Shown in pieces: positions 19,201-26,817 of a stretch of 64,000 bases of DNA. Under the pieces are notes generated by a model. That model did no database searches, had not been told where the DNA came from, and saw only the letters and a program-made list of their open reading frames with translations. The number at the start of each line of letters is the position of its first letter. The first letter of the stretch is position 1. The DNA is from JAJAZB01 sp964244295 (lineage in GTDB: Bacteria > Bacteroidota > Bacteroidia > Cytophagales > Spirosomataceae): the NCBI GenBank assembly GCA_964244295.1, contig CAXTIG010000022.1, positions 1 to 64,000 on the forward strand, read 5' to 3'. A program made the position numbers and the translations under genes.

Positions 19201-19448
19201 TAGCCCACTGACGAAATCACGAGTACGTCACTAGTTCCCCGTGAATTGATAGCGAAATTGCCGCCAGCATCGGTCACGGCCCCGGTAGCGGTGCCTTTTA
19301 CGAGGATGCTGGCCCCCGGCACGGGCTGGGCATCGGTAGCCGAGGTAACCCGACCGGTCACGCGGCGGTCCTGGGCCTGAGCAGGCGGCGCGAGCCAACC
19401 CACCAGGACTAACGTCGTAAACAAGATTCCATAAAGTACTTTTTTCAT
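16203..19448 (-). CDS. SusC/RagA family TonB-linked outer-membrane transporter (pair 3)
   Basis: 1081 aa. Signal peptide 1-25 (ending PPAQAQ), carboxypeptidase-regulatory-like domain (RRVTGRVTSATDAQPVPGA), TonB-box region (LSEVVVTGYG), plug with LKDASSASIYGSRAANGVVI, and a barrel ending YLVGLRLSF. It is the upstream member of pair 3 and is transcribed away from the glycerate kinase gene. Close to the SusC of pair 2 over most of its length. No hybrid two-component regulator or anti-sigma gene is adjacent, so control must be exerted from elsewhere. Confidence 0.94.
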   Translation of the reverse strand: MKKVLYGILFTTLVLVGWLAPPAQAQDRRVTGRVTSATDAQPVPGASILVKGTATGAVTDAGGNFAINSRGTSDVLVISSVGYTSQEVAVGNQSAINVTLVENIGTLSEVVVTGYGSQRKKDITGAVTVVDAGKLTAIPVPNLTQALQGRAAGVTVGNDNSPGGGTMVRIRGFGTINNNSPLYIIDGVPTTGSLNNINPNDVESMQILKDASSASIYGSRAANGVVIITTKKGKAGVPKITFDMYTGVQRPGKFLPLLNSQQLGDLIWEGKKNAGEVGAVSGNPEHGQYGKGTTPVIPDYIYPSGVFEGDPLVARDASGNYINYSNDLSTPGFGSTKFLITKANKQGTNWQDELFNDAPIQNYQLGASGGTDKGTYAISLNYFNQKGILTNTNYKRYSLRANTQFTVKNRFRIGENFTVSYDDRAGITNNDESNPIAFAVRSHPLIPVYDVAGNYAGAKGLNLGNARNGVAEIARAKDNGTKGVHLFGNVFGEADLLKGLTFRTSFGVEYNLNNTSAYTVRDVESPEARNTNSLVVSNDYNNSWTWYNTLTYNRTLGAHTFNVLAGTEAIATYSFGFNATRSAFTFDDLDYRYLNAGSPSGLQNSGGGASRTRLFAYFGKVNYAYKDLILADFTLRRDGSSRFSKENQNAIFPAASVGVRLTELAALKEVSFLSDLKVRVGWGKTGNQNIPNIYNAYSLYTSDPSNNWYDINGSRSSLATGFDVTQFGNPNGKWETTTSTNVGFDANLFNGKLELIFDWYTRRTSDMLNQISIPLTQGIATIPYTNVGEMTNKGVDLSVTYNGRALSGNLRYSLSGNFSTYRNEVINLNDDPNANKFGFGTRLPAMSVSKVGYPIASFFGYYIDGIFQTEEAAKAAPQFGTYNRAGSFIFRDANGDGVVNASDRTVIGNPHPDFTYGLNVSVGYKAFDLTLFGQGVVGNDIFNYMKYWTDFNTFQGNRSERMLYDSWRPGKTDAVLPQLRSTDATSAQISTYFLEKGSYLRLKNIQLSYTLPMGLQQRLGLGNTQIYIQGQNLFTATKYSGLDPDINLRRSGDNNADIHLGVDEGAYPVSKSYLVGLRLSF

Positions 19449-19480
19449 TATTGATTAGGATTTAGGGGTGGAAAATCCCG

Positions 19481-19488
19481 CAAGTATA
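19481..19488 (-). promoter_or_regulatory. Possible -7 box of susC 3
   Basis: The minus strand reads TATACTTG, one base from TAnnTTTG, 33 bases before the ATG and just after a run of T. No proper -33 box is seen. Confidence 0.35.
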
Positions 19489-19579
19489 AAAAAAAATTGC
19501 GTCCAACTGTATAGATTCAAAGACAAACCAGAAAAATTTAACGTCTGAACGAGAACGGTACCAAATTCATAACAATGGC

Positions 19580-20830
19580 ATGAAAATTCTGCTCGCCCCC
19601 GACAAATTTCGAGGTTCGATGACCGCCGCCGAAGCCTGCCAGGCTATCCGGGAAGGCATTCGGCTGGCCGACCAAACCGTTGAAACGGTTTCCGTCCTCC
19701 TGGCCGACGGCGGTGAAGGCATCCTCGACGTGCTGACCAGCGTAACGTCCGGCACTAAACGTCAGGTCACGGTAGCCGACCCCTTGGGCCGGCCCATCCG
19801 GGCCGAGTATGGCCTTTCGGCGAATGGCCAGACGGCCTTCGTCGAACTGGCTTCGGCTTCGGGCCTGCACCACTTGGCCCCCGGCGAGCGCGATGCCCTG
19901 CGGGCCAGCACCTTCGGCACCGGCCAACTCCTCCGCGCCGCCCTCGAAGCCGGAGCAACCCGGATCATCCTCGGCGTAGGCGGCAGCGCCTCCACCGACG
20001 GAGGCACGGGTATGGCAGCAGCGCTGGGCTACCGATTTTTGGACGAACACGATTCGGAACTAATCCCCTGCGGAGGAACCCTGAGCCAAATCGCCCGGAT
20101 CGATGCCGCAGCGGTACCGTTCGATTTTTCAAAAATCAAAATCGACGTTGCCTGCGACGTGACGGCCCCGCTCTACGGGCCGGAAGGGGCGGCTTTCGTG
20201 TACGCGCCGCAGAAAGGCGCGACGCCCGAGCAGGTGGGGGTGCTGGATGCGGGGTTGAGGCATTTGGCGGGAAGTACCCCCGGAAGTACCCCCCACCCCC
20301 TAAAGGGGGCTTTTTCGGTACTAGAAATTCCAGGCAGGAAAGCCCCCTTTAGGGGGTGGGGGGTACTTCCGGGGGTGAACGTAGGATTAATTCCCGGCGC
20401 GGGCGCGGCGGGCGGCACGGGCTTCGGCGCGATGGTTTTTCTCAACGCCACCCTCCGCCCCGGCACCGACCTGGTGATGGAACTAACGCGGTTTGACGAA
20501 GCCCTCGATGGCGTGGATTTGATCATCACCGGCGAGGGCAAACTCGACGCCCAGACCCTCCAGGGTAAGCTCATCGGCGGCATCTGCCAGTGGGCGGCGG
20601 CGCGGGGTATCCCGGTCGTGGCGCTCTGCGGCACCCTCGACGCCGACCCACCCACGCTCCGGACGATGGGGTTGGCCTACGCCGCCTCGATCCTTCCCCG
20701 TCCGATGACCCTCGACGAAGCCCAGCGCGAAGGCTCGGAACTGCTAAAAAACGCCGCGTTTTTTGTGGTAAATTTGTTCAAAACCAAGCCCCCCAACCGA
20801 AACGTCGGACCGCTCCGAAAGGGGGCTTAA
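19580..20830 (+). CDS. Glycerate kinase carrying two palindromic insertions
   Basis: 416 aa, longer than the usual ~380. It belongs to the GlxK/GarK family, which phosphorylates glycerate with ATP in glyoxylate/glycerate metabolism. Visible motifs are MKILLAPDKFRGSMTA, LLADGGEG, ILGVGGSASTDGGTGMAAALG, PGAGAAGGTGFG and LIITGEGKLDAQT. Between LRHLAG and LIPGAGAAGG, where the family has a short loop, there is an extra stretch (about residues 232-266) encoded by a 38-bp perfect inverted repeat. The last ~14 residues (PPNRNVGPLRKGA) are encoded by the left arm of a second palindrome, which also provides the stop codon. Both insertions keep the frame. The catalytic core looks complete, so activity is plausible but untested. 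It is transcribed away from susC 3 and towards uvrC, 67 bases downstream. Confidence 0.9.
   Translation: MKILLAPDKFRGSMTAAEACQAIREGIRLADQTVETVSVLLADGGEGILDVLTSVTSGTKRQVTVADPLGRPIRAEYGLSANGQTAFVELASASGLHHLAPGERDALRASTFGTGQLLRAALEAGATRIILGVGGSASTDGGTGMAAALGYRFLDEHDSELIPCGGTLSQIARIDAAAVPFDFSKIKIDVACDVTAPLYGPEGAAFVYAPQKGATPEQVGVLDAGLRHLAGSTPGSTPHPLKGAFSVLEIPGRKAPFRGWGVLPGVNVGLIPGAGAAGGTGFGAMVFLNATLRPGTDLVMELTRFDEALDGVDLIITGEGKLDAQTLQGKLIGGICQWAAARGIPVVALCGTLDADPPTLRTMGLAYAASILPRPMTLDEAQREGSELLKNAAFFVVNLFKTKPPNRNVGPLRKGA
20269..20376. repeat. Long palindrome inside the glycerate kinase gene
   Basis: Perfect 38-bp arms (20276-20313 and 20339-20376) with a 25-base spacer; the arm core is CCCCACCCCCTAAAGGGGGC. 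A 12-base direct repeat GGAAGTACCCCC starts the left arm (20270-20293). The element is translated in frame, and because of its symmetry the minus strand would read nearly the same peptide (HPLKGAF, FRGWGVLPG). Confidence 0.95.
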
Positions 20831-20889
20831 AAAATTTCAGCATCGAAAATCCCCCTTCGGGGCGGTCCGACGTTTCGGTTGGGGGGCTT
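20786..20889. repeat. Palindrome spanning the glycerate kinase stop and the uvrC leader
   Basis: Perfect 28-bp outer arms (20786-20813 and 20862-20889; AAGCCCCCCAACCGAAACG) with an imperfect inner extension (CCGAAAGGGGG/CCCCCTTCGG). The left side codes for the kinase C-terminus and stop. The right arm ends 8 bases before the uvrC ATG. Confidence 0.95.
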
Positions 20890-20897
20890 GATTTCGC

Positions 20898-22706
20898 ATG
20901 AATTTCGACTACAAAAAAGAACTCGCCAAAGTGCCCCACCAGCCGGGGGTATATCGCTACTTCGACGCCGAGGGGACGATTATTTACGTGGGCAAGGCCA
21001 AAGACCTGCGCAACCGCGTGGGCAGTTATTTCCTGAAAAACAACCAGCACGACCGTAAAACCAAGCGGCTCGTGAGCCAGATTCAGAAGCTGGAATTCAC
21101 CATCGTCCCGACGGAGTTCGACGCGCTGCTACTCGAAAACACGCTGATCAAAAAGCACCAGCCGCGCTTTAACATCCTGCTCCGCGACGACAAGATGTAC
21201 CCCTTCATCTGCATCACCAACGAGCACTTTCCGCGTGTGATCACCCTCCGCCGGGTAGACCGCAAGCTGGGGCAGTTTTTCGGTCCTTACGCCAACCCGA
21301 AGGTGATGTACGCGCTGCTCGATATGTTCCGGCAGTTGTACACCATTCGCACCTGCACGCTCAATTTGACCGATGCCAACATCCAGGCTGAAAAATTCAA
21401 GGTCTGCCTCGAATACCACATCGGCAACTGCCTCGGCCCCTGCGAAGGCAAGCAGTCGGCTCCCGCCTACAACCGGGAAATCGAGCAGGTGCGGTACATT
21501 CTGAAGGGCAACCTGAACGTGCCGAAGCGGTATTTCGAGGAACAGATGCAGACTGCCGCCGGGCGGCTCCAGTTTGAGGAAGCCCAGGCCTGGAAAGAAA
21601 AACTGGACTTGCTCGGTAATTTCCAGACCCGTTCGACGGTCGTAAACCCCAACATTGCCGACGTGGACGTGTTCGCCATCGTGTCGGACGAAACCGCCGC
21701 GTACCTCAATTTTATGAAGGTACTCAACGGCACCATCACCCAGTCGCAGACCTTCGAGGTCAAGAAAAAACTGGAGGAAACCGACGACGACCTCCTGACG
21801 ATGTGGGTTTGGGAAATGCGCGAGCAGTACCAAAGCGAGGCGAAGGAAGTCCTCTCCAACATCCCGCTTTCCATTGACCTGAAGGGCATTCAGAACACCG
21901 TCCCGCAAATCGGCGACAAGCGGAAGCTACTCGAAATGTCGTTGAAAAACGTGCTGTATTTCCGCAAGGAAAAATCCGACCGGGTGGTGGCCGAAGAAAC
22001 CGCCGGAAACCCGAAAATGCGGATATTGATGACGCTGAAAAACGACCTTCAGTTGAAAACCCTGCCCCGCCACATCGAGTGTTTCGACAACTCCAACATC
22101 CAGGGCACCAACGCCGTCTCGGCGATGGTGTGCTTTAAAGATGGGCTGCCTTCAAAGAAAGACTACCGGCATTTCATCCCGAAAACCGTTGTCGGGCCGG
22201 ACGACTTTGCGACCATGCACGAGGTGGTCACCCGGCGCTACACCCGTCTGCTCGAAGAAGAACAACCCCTGCCGGACCTGATCATCGTCGACGGCGGCAA
22301 AGGCCAGCTTTCTGCCGCCTGCACCGCGCTGAAGGAGCTAAAGTTGTACGGCCAGGTGCCCATCATCGGCATTGCCAAGCGGCTGGAAGAGATCTACTTT
22401 CCCGAAGATTCGATTCCGCTTTACATCGACAAAAAATCGGAATCGCTCAAACTCATCCAGCGCCTCCGCGACGAGGCCCACCGCTTCGGCATCACCCACC
22501 ACCGCGACCGGCGCAGCAAAACCTTCCTGGTCACGGAACTCGAATCGGTCGAAGGCATCGGGAAAATCACCGCCGAGAAGTTGCTCAAGCACTTTAAAAC
22601 CATTAAAGCCATCCGCGAAGCGCCCACCGAGGAGTTGGTGAACGTGCTGGGGAACGACAAGGCTGAGAAGGTGAAGCGGTATTTTGAGGAAGTGGAGTTG
22701 AAGTAG
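20898..22706 (+). CDS. uvrC: Excinuclease ABC subunit C
   Basis: 602 aa, normal UvrC length. With UvrAB it makes the two incisions around bulky DNA lesions. A GIY-YIG nuclease domain lies at about 14-93 (GVYRYFDAEGTIIYVGKAK), a UVR helix pair at about 200-235 (RLQFEEAQAWKEKLDLL), the RNase H-like C-terminal nuclease at about 380-530 (HIECFDNSNIQGT; IIVDGGKGQLSAA) and a terminal helix-hairpin-helix (VEGIGKITAEKLLKHF). The ATG at 20898 sits 8 bases after a palindrome arm. It is convergent with gldN, separated by a palindrome and a bidirectional terminator. Confidence 0.96.
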   Translation: MNFDYKKELAKVPHQPGVYRYFDAEGTIIYVGKAKDLRNRVGSYFLKNNQHDRKTKRLVSQIQKLEFTIVPTEFDALLLENTLIKKHQPRFNILLRDDKMYPFICITNEHFPRVITLRRVDRKLGQFFGPYANPKVMYALLDMFRQLYTIRTCTLNLTDANIQAEKFKVCLEYHIGNCLGPCEGKQSAPAYNREIEQVRYILKGNLNVPKRYFEEQMQTAAGRLQFEEAQAWKEKLDLLGNFQTRSTVVNPNIADVDVFAIVSDETAAYLNFMKVLNGTITQSQTFEVKKKLEETDDDLLTMWVWEMREQYQSEAKEVLSNIPLSIDLKGIQNTVPQIGDKRKLLEMSLKNVLYFRKEKSDRVVAEETAGNPKMRILMTLKNDLQLKTLPRHIECFDNSNIQGTNAVSAMVCFKDGLPSKKDYRHFIPKTVVGPDDFATMHEVVTRRYTRLLEEEQPLPDLIIVDGGKGQLSAACTALKELKLYGQVPIIGIAKRLEEIYFPEDSIPLYIDKKSESLKLIQRLRDEAHRFGITHHRDRRSKTFLVTELESVEGIGKITAEKLLKHFKTIKAIREAPTEELVNVLGNDKAEKVKRYFEEVELK

Positions 22707-22710
22707 TGGA

Positions 22711-22827
22711 TTCCCCCTTTGAAGGGGGGTGCGGCTGGCGTGTGCGGTGGGAGGGGGATGTCCTCGTGCGTCCGGCCACATCCCCCTCCTGCCGCACCGC
22801 CTTACGCACCCCCCTTCAAAGGGGGAA
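22711..22827. repeat. GC-rich palindromic repeat, copy 1
   Basis: About 50-bp imperfect arms (22711-22761 and 22778-22827) beginning TTCCCCCTTTGAAGGGGGG and ending GAGGGGGATGT. The same sequence, with the same arm ends, occurs at 56376-56490, so this is a dispersed repeat family. Confidence 0.93.
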
Positions 22828-22831
22828 TTAG

Positions 22832-22870
22832 CAAAAAGGGCCTCACAGCATTGCTGTGAGGCCCTTTTTG
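22832..22870. terminator. Bidirectional terminator between uvrC and gldN
   Basis: A perfect 19-bp stem (22832-22850 with 22852-22870) with AAAAA and TTTTT flanks serves both converging genes. Confidence 0.9.
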
Positions 22871-22887
22871 CATTCATGCTCTGAAGA

Positions 22888-24084
22888 TCAATACTCCCAC
22901 AAATTGTGCTCAAACTCCATCAGCTTGTACTCCAACTGCTGGGATTTGACCAGACCGGCTCTTTCCCCTTGATAAATGTCCGTCAAGAAAGCATCGTTGG
23001 CGTTCGACTGCTTGATGAGCCGGGCGTTGAACAAGCGCAGGTCGAAGGCATCGGCCATGTTTTTGTGTTGGGCTTGGTTGATCGAGTTGTACCAGATGAA
23101 TTTCGTCGGGTTGGAGCGGAAATACTTGTCTACGTCTTTGTAACGGAATGAAGCCACCGGCACATCGAAGCCCCTTGAGGTTTTTTCGGCGGGAATGATG
23201 ATGGTCAGCGCCTGAATGTCGTTGTAGGCCCGCGAGCGCTTCCGATCGAAAATAAAATCTTCTTTGATTTCCAAAACGACCAAATCCTTGGCGAAATATT
23301 CCACCGGCCCAGCGGCAGCGCCTACCGGCTGATCGCCATCTCCGAAGCCGTCGTCGGCCTTGGCCGTAGCAGCCCCGGCAGCGGGTTTCTTTGCCGCCGT
23401 GCCGCCCCACCCATCGTCTTCACCGGCGGCAGCGGGTTTGCCCGTGCCTTTCTGAGCGGTTTTCGGGTCTTTCTTCGCGCCCCCGCCCCAGCCATCGTCG
23501 GCCCCGGCCTCCGTGCCGAAACCAGCGGCTTTTTCTTCGTCCGACAAACCCCCTTCGGTGTTTTCAACCAACAGATTTTTATTGAATGTTTCCCCCGATA
23601 ATTCCGTCGTGAGCGAGTCGTTGGTGTAGGCTTTCAGCAAACCCGATCGGTATCCGTCGATCAAGTACTTCGTGATTTCGTTGTTTTTCGAGAAAAACGG
23701 CTGGTTAAGTTTCTCGCGTAGGTCCATCCGCCGCCAGTTGGTCACTTTGTACATCACGTCGGCATCGTCGATGGGCCGGGCCGAGTTGGGGTTCAGGCCG
23801 CCGTTGCCTTGCTCGGCTCCCAATTGGGTACCCGAAGCCTGCTGCTGCATCGGCACGGGCGGCTCCGGTTGGGGCTGCACCTGCGGCTGCACGGGTTGTA
23901 CTTCGGCAATGGTCATCTCCTCGCCGCCAGTAGCGGCCGGGGCTTTCTTTTTCTTGGCCTGTACCTGCGTTTTGGGCTTTGCCTTGCCGCCGCTCTTCTT
24001 CTTTTTAGAAGTTTGAGCCGTCGCCCCCGTGGCCGTGATCAACAGCACGAGCGCCAGACTGAGAAGATTGCGAAGCGTGTTCAT
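22888..24084 (-). CDS. gldN: Gliding motility/type IX secretion protein GldN
   Basis: 398 aa, longer than typical GldN. Signal peptide 1-24 (ending ATGATAQ), a Lys/Ala/Pro/Gln-rich segment to about 100, then the GldN domain (PIDDADVMYKVTNWRRMDLREKLNQPFF; FKDKFIWYNS-like NPTKFIWYNS; EHNLWEY at the end). Between about residues 185 and 265 lies a low-complexity insert with the repeats DDGWGG, DDGWGG and DDGFGDG. GldN is a periplasmic partner of GldK in the ring attached to the outer membrane of the type IX secretion machine. It is last in the porP-gldKLMN cluster, 28 bases after gldM. Confidence 0.93.
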   Translation of the reverse strand: MNTLRNLLSLALVLLITATGATAQTSKKKKSGGKAKPKTQVQAKKKKAPAATGGEEMTIAEVQPVQPQVQPQPEPPVPMQQQASGTQLGAEQGNGGLNPNSARPIDDADVMYKVTNWRRMDLREKLNQPFFSKNNEITKYLIDGYRSGLLKAYTNDSLTTELSGETFNKNLLVENTEGGLSDEEKAAGFGTEAGADDGWGGGAKKDPKTAQKGTGKPAAAGEDDGWGGTAAKKPAAGAATAKADDGFGDGDQPVGAAAGPVEYFAKDLVVLEIKEDFIFDRKRSRAYNDIQALTIIIPAEKTSRGFDVPVASFRYKDVDKYFRSNPTKFIWYNSINQAQHKNMADAFDLRLFNARLIKQSNANDAFLTDIYQGERAGLVKSQQLEYKLMEFEHNLWEY

Positions 24085-24112
24085 ACCTGCTTTTTTGGGG
24101 TGTTGAAATTCT

Positions 24113-25708
24113 CTAATTCAACGGAATATTTCTGACTAAATTGCCGATGTTGACCGAAGAAACGTTGCCCTGGAAATTTTTCCGTTCGCAACCCTTCACC
24201 TCCACCACGTAGCGGTCGCCGGGCTGAGCCGACTGAGCCAGCGAACCAATGGAGCCGCCGCCCGACAGGGAAACAGGTCCCGCCACCTTACGCCCACCAC
24301 GGGCTAAACTTACCAGTACTTCCCCAATCCGGTAACGGGCATCTTCGGGATTGGTTACTTTAAAATCTTCGTCGGCCACCGCTCGCACTTCAATCGAACG
24401 CAGCCCGGAGGCCGAGGCACCCCGGCGTTCGTCAATAGGCCCCCCGTTGCCGAATACCACGATTTCGGGTTTTGGCACTAACCGAACTTTGAACGGTTCA
24501 TCGCCCATCACGTTGCCGCCGTTGACGATGCGCACGGTGCAGGTTCGGGAACTGGGCACCACGGTGATTTTTCCACCACCGCCCGCCAGCACTTGTCCGC
24601 CGTTGGCGCTGAACGAAGGTTGCCAGAGCGCCCCGAGCTGCGGGCTGACGAAGTTGAGTTTGTTGGCGCAGCCGAGGTACAACGGTGGCAACGTGCCCGA
24701 TTCGATGCTGTACGTGGGCTTCGCCACGAAATACTCGCCCGTCACGGTCAGGGTTTTGGCCTGGCCGGAGGCGTCGTTGTACGAAATGTTGCCGGTGTAG
24801 GTTTTGCGGGCCAGTCCCTTCGAGTCGTAGGCGCCGCCCTGAGCCGTGAACTTGATCGTGGCTTTGCCGTCTTTCACGGGCACCCCGGCCCCGTTGAAAC
24901 TCATCCGGGGCGTGATGGCGCTTGACGAGGCGGCAATGAACATTTCCGCCTCGAAGGGCGTCCCGGCCACGACGGTGTTCGATTTAGCCGAAATCATCCC
25001 GAACACTTTGTCGAACTTCAATTCCTTCGCGCCCACTTTGGCGGCCAGTTGGTCGAGTACCGTGTTTTCGTAGCGACGAATTTCGGATTGTTTCTGGCTC
25101 AGTAAGGCTAGCGCGGCGGGTACGGGGGTTTGGAGGAAGTTCAATTCGGCGAAATCCTTGCGACGCTGATCGGCACTGCGGTTTGCGATGGGATCTTCGC
25201 GGCCGTCGAGGGCCAGCGGAGCGAACTTTGTACCCGGATCGGCGAACTTTTCCAGGTCCTGCACGTATTTGTTCAGGCGCTCCTTCATCGGGATTGCTTT
25301 GCCGTTCTTCCCGTTGCCCACCATCAAAATCGCCACTTTCTCTTCTTCCTGGGGATTTTTTACGGTCGTGCCGTCCTCGGAAGGGCCACCGCCCGCCTGG
25401 ATTACTTCGGCCTTCAGGGCATCCAATTCGCCCACGACTGTGTTGGTCATCTGCCGCACCTCATCGGCCTTGCGAATTACATCCGCGTAGAGAGCGGGGT
25501 TACTTGATTTGGCAACCGTTTCCTTGATGCTCGTAACGGCGTTTTGATTGTTCTGGTTGGCCGTCGTGTTGGCCGATTCAAGGCTCCGGTTGAGGAGGGT
25601 AAACTTTTCGATCAGGGCTGCGCTTACTTGCAGCGCAAGCATTGCCGTCAGCACCAGATACATCATCCCGATCATCTTCTGCCGGGGTGTCTCTTTAGCA
25701 CCTGCCAT
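24113..25708 (-). CDS. gldM: Gliding motility/type IX secretion motor protein GldM
   Basis: 531 aa, normal length. It has one N-terminal transmembrane helix (about 15-33, MMYLVLTAMLALQVSAALI) preceded by a short cytoplasmic segment, and a large periplasmic part. GldM pairs with GldL to form the proton-driven rotary motor of type IX secretion and gliding. The mid region holds the repeated Ig-like domains (KTLTVTGEYFVAKPTYSIESG). It lies between gldL and gldN on the same strand; a word-type palindrome separates it from gldL. Confidence 0.95.
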   Translation of the reverse strand: MAGAKETPRQKMIGMMYLVLTAMLALQVSAALIEKFTLLNRSLESANTTANQNNQNAVTSIKETVAKSSNPALYADVIRKADEVRQMTNTVVGELDALKAEVIQAGGGPSEDGTTVKNPQEEEKVAILMVGNGKNGKAIPMKERLNKYVQDLEKFADPGTKFAPLALDGREDPIANRSADQRRKDFAELNFLQTPVPAALALLSQKQSEIRRYENTVLDQLAAKVGAKELKFDKVFGMISAKSNTVVAGTPFEAEMFIAASSSAITPRMSFNGAGVPVKDGKATIKFTAQGGAYDSKGLARKTYTGNISYNDASGQAKTLTVTGEYFVAKPTYSIESGTLPPLYLGCANKLNFVSPQLGALWQPSFSANGGQVLAGGGGKITVVPSSRTCTVRIVNGGNVMGDEPFKVRLVPKPEIVVFGNGGPIDERRGASASGLRSIEVRAVADEDFKVTNPEDARYRIGEVLVSLARGGRKVAGPVSLSGGGSIGSLAQSAQPGDRYVVEVKGCERKNFQGNVSSVNIGNLVRNIPLN

Positions 25709-25737
25709 ATTCGTTTTGTGGGAAATCTAAATGAGTA

Positions 25738-25810
25738 AAAAGAGGATAGTGGAGAGAGGATAGTGGATAGGTTTTAACATTATCCACTATCCTCTTTTCT
25801 CTATCCACTG
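25738..25810. repeat. Word-type palindrome between gldL and gldM
   Basis: AGAGGATAGTGGATA (25755-25769) pairs perfectly with 25781-25795. Further copies of the word (AGAGGATAGTGGAGAG on the left, TTCTCTATCCACT on the right) extend the pairing imperfectly. Confidence 0.85.
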
Positions 25811-26620
25811 CTATGCGTTACTGCCCTTCATCGCCGTCAGCATACTGCCGTACACGGTGTTGAGCGAGGAGAGGTTGCGGGTGAGGTTGCCCAGTTCCTG
25901 CTTGAATTGCTGGGTGTCCTTGCTCGCCGAAGCCATGTTTTCCATCGCCGCCGAGAGGTTGCCGTAAAAGGCGTTCATCGCCTTAAGGTGCTTGTTGGTA
26001 TCCTGCAATTCGAGTTCATAGACGTTGTTGAGGGCGCTCATTTTCTTGGTCACCTCCTGAAACTGCGTCCGGTATTCCTTCGCGTCGAGCGAGGCGGAAG
26101 CCATTTCCGACAGAGCCGTCACCGTCGTGCCATACGATTTGTTCATTTCCACGAGCGAACCCGAAGCGGCCCGCACGTTTTTAGCGTATTCGTTGGTGGC
26201 CACGGTGGCGTCGGTGAGTTGACCCATTTTCCCGACCGTGTCGGTCAGGCTGCGGAGGCCGTTGCCGAGGTTGCTAAACACGTCTGGGGTGATGCGGGCG
26301 TTGGCGATCATGTCGTCCATTTTCGCGGTCAGGCCCAGGTTGTTCGTACTGCGGGTGGGCAGTTCGCCTTTGTAGTCGTCGGCCAGTTCGGGATACACTC
26401 GTTCCCAGGCGTAGCCGGTATCGCTGGATTGGACAAACGTCTGGAGCGCGAACATCAGGAAAATGAAGGCTTCCGTGAACATTCCCAGCATGAGCATTTC
26501 ATTTGCAAATTCCCAGTGTAGAATTTTGAACAACGCACCGAGAATCACAATTGCGGCACCGACCGAATACGAAACGGGCAATACTTTGTCAAAGAAAAAA
26601 CTAGATTTTTGAGCTGCCAT
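25811..26620 (-). CDS. gldL: Gliding motility/type IX secretion motor protein GldL
   Basis: 269 aa. Two transmembrane helices close to the N-terminus (about 13-34, VSYSVGAAIVILGALFKI, and 38-58, MLMLGMFTEAFIFLMFALQ) are followed by a long helical cytoplasmic region (about 90-269), as in GldL. It carries the stator/rotor function with GldM that uses the proton gradient; Glu47 in the second helix is the type of buried acidic residue known to be needed. It is placed between gldK and gldM. Confidence 0.95.
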   Translation of the reverse strand: MAAQKSSFFFDKVLPVSYSVGAAIVILGALFKILHWEFANEMLMLGMFTEAFIFLMFALQTFVQSSDTGYAWERVYPELADDYKGELPTRSTNNLGLTAKMDDMIANARITPDVFSNLGNGLRSLTDTVGKMGQLTDATVATNEYAKNVRAASGSLVEMNKSYGTTVTALSEMASASLDAKEYRTQFQEVTKKMSALNNVYELELQDTNKHLKAMNAFYGNLSAAMENMASASKDTQQFKQELGNLTRNLSSLNTVYGSMLTAMKGSNA

Positions 26621-26649
26621 GAGCGTAAGCGTAAATAGAGAATTGGTTT

Positions 26650-26745
26650 TGGGTTTACAGTTTTCATTTTACGGTTTTTAATTTGTAATGTTTGATTCAC
26701 AGCAGCTTAACTGCTTAAACCAAAAACCATAAACTAAAAACCACA
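26650..26745. repeat. Degenerate word-type palindrome between gldK and gldL
   Basis: GGGTTTACAGTTTTCATTTTACGGTTTTT-like words on the left (26650-26690) face ACCAAAAACCATAAACTAAAAACC-like words on the right (26717-26745). Pairing is imperfect, but the words are the complements of each other and match those at 28.1 and 55.8 kb. Confidence 0.6.
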
Positions 26746-26761
26746 AACAAAAAGGGCATTG

Positions 26762-26796
26762 AAAAACCGGTGAGGTTTCGGGCGGAACCCCACCGG
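26762..26796 (-). terminator. Terminator-like hairpin after gldK
   Basis: CCGGTGAGGTT (26767-26777) pairs with 26786-26796 with one mismatch, and the minus strand continues with TTTTT. It may partly uncouple gldK from gldLMN. Confidence 0.6.
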
Positions 26797-26817
26797 CTCG
26801 AAAATCGAATCAGGAAA

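Noticed and set aside
20173..20655. Minus-strand frame in glycerate kinase that reads the same HPLKGAF peptide
   Set aside because: A consequence of palindrome symmetry, not a second gene.
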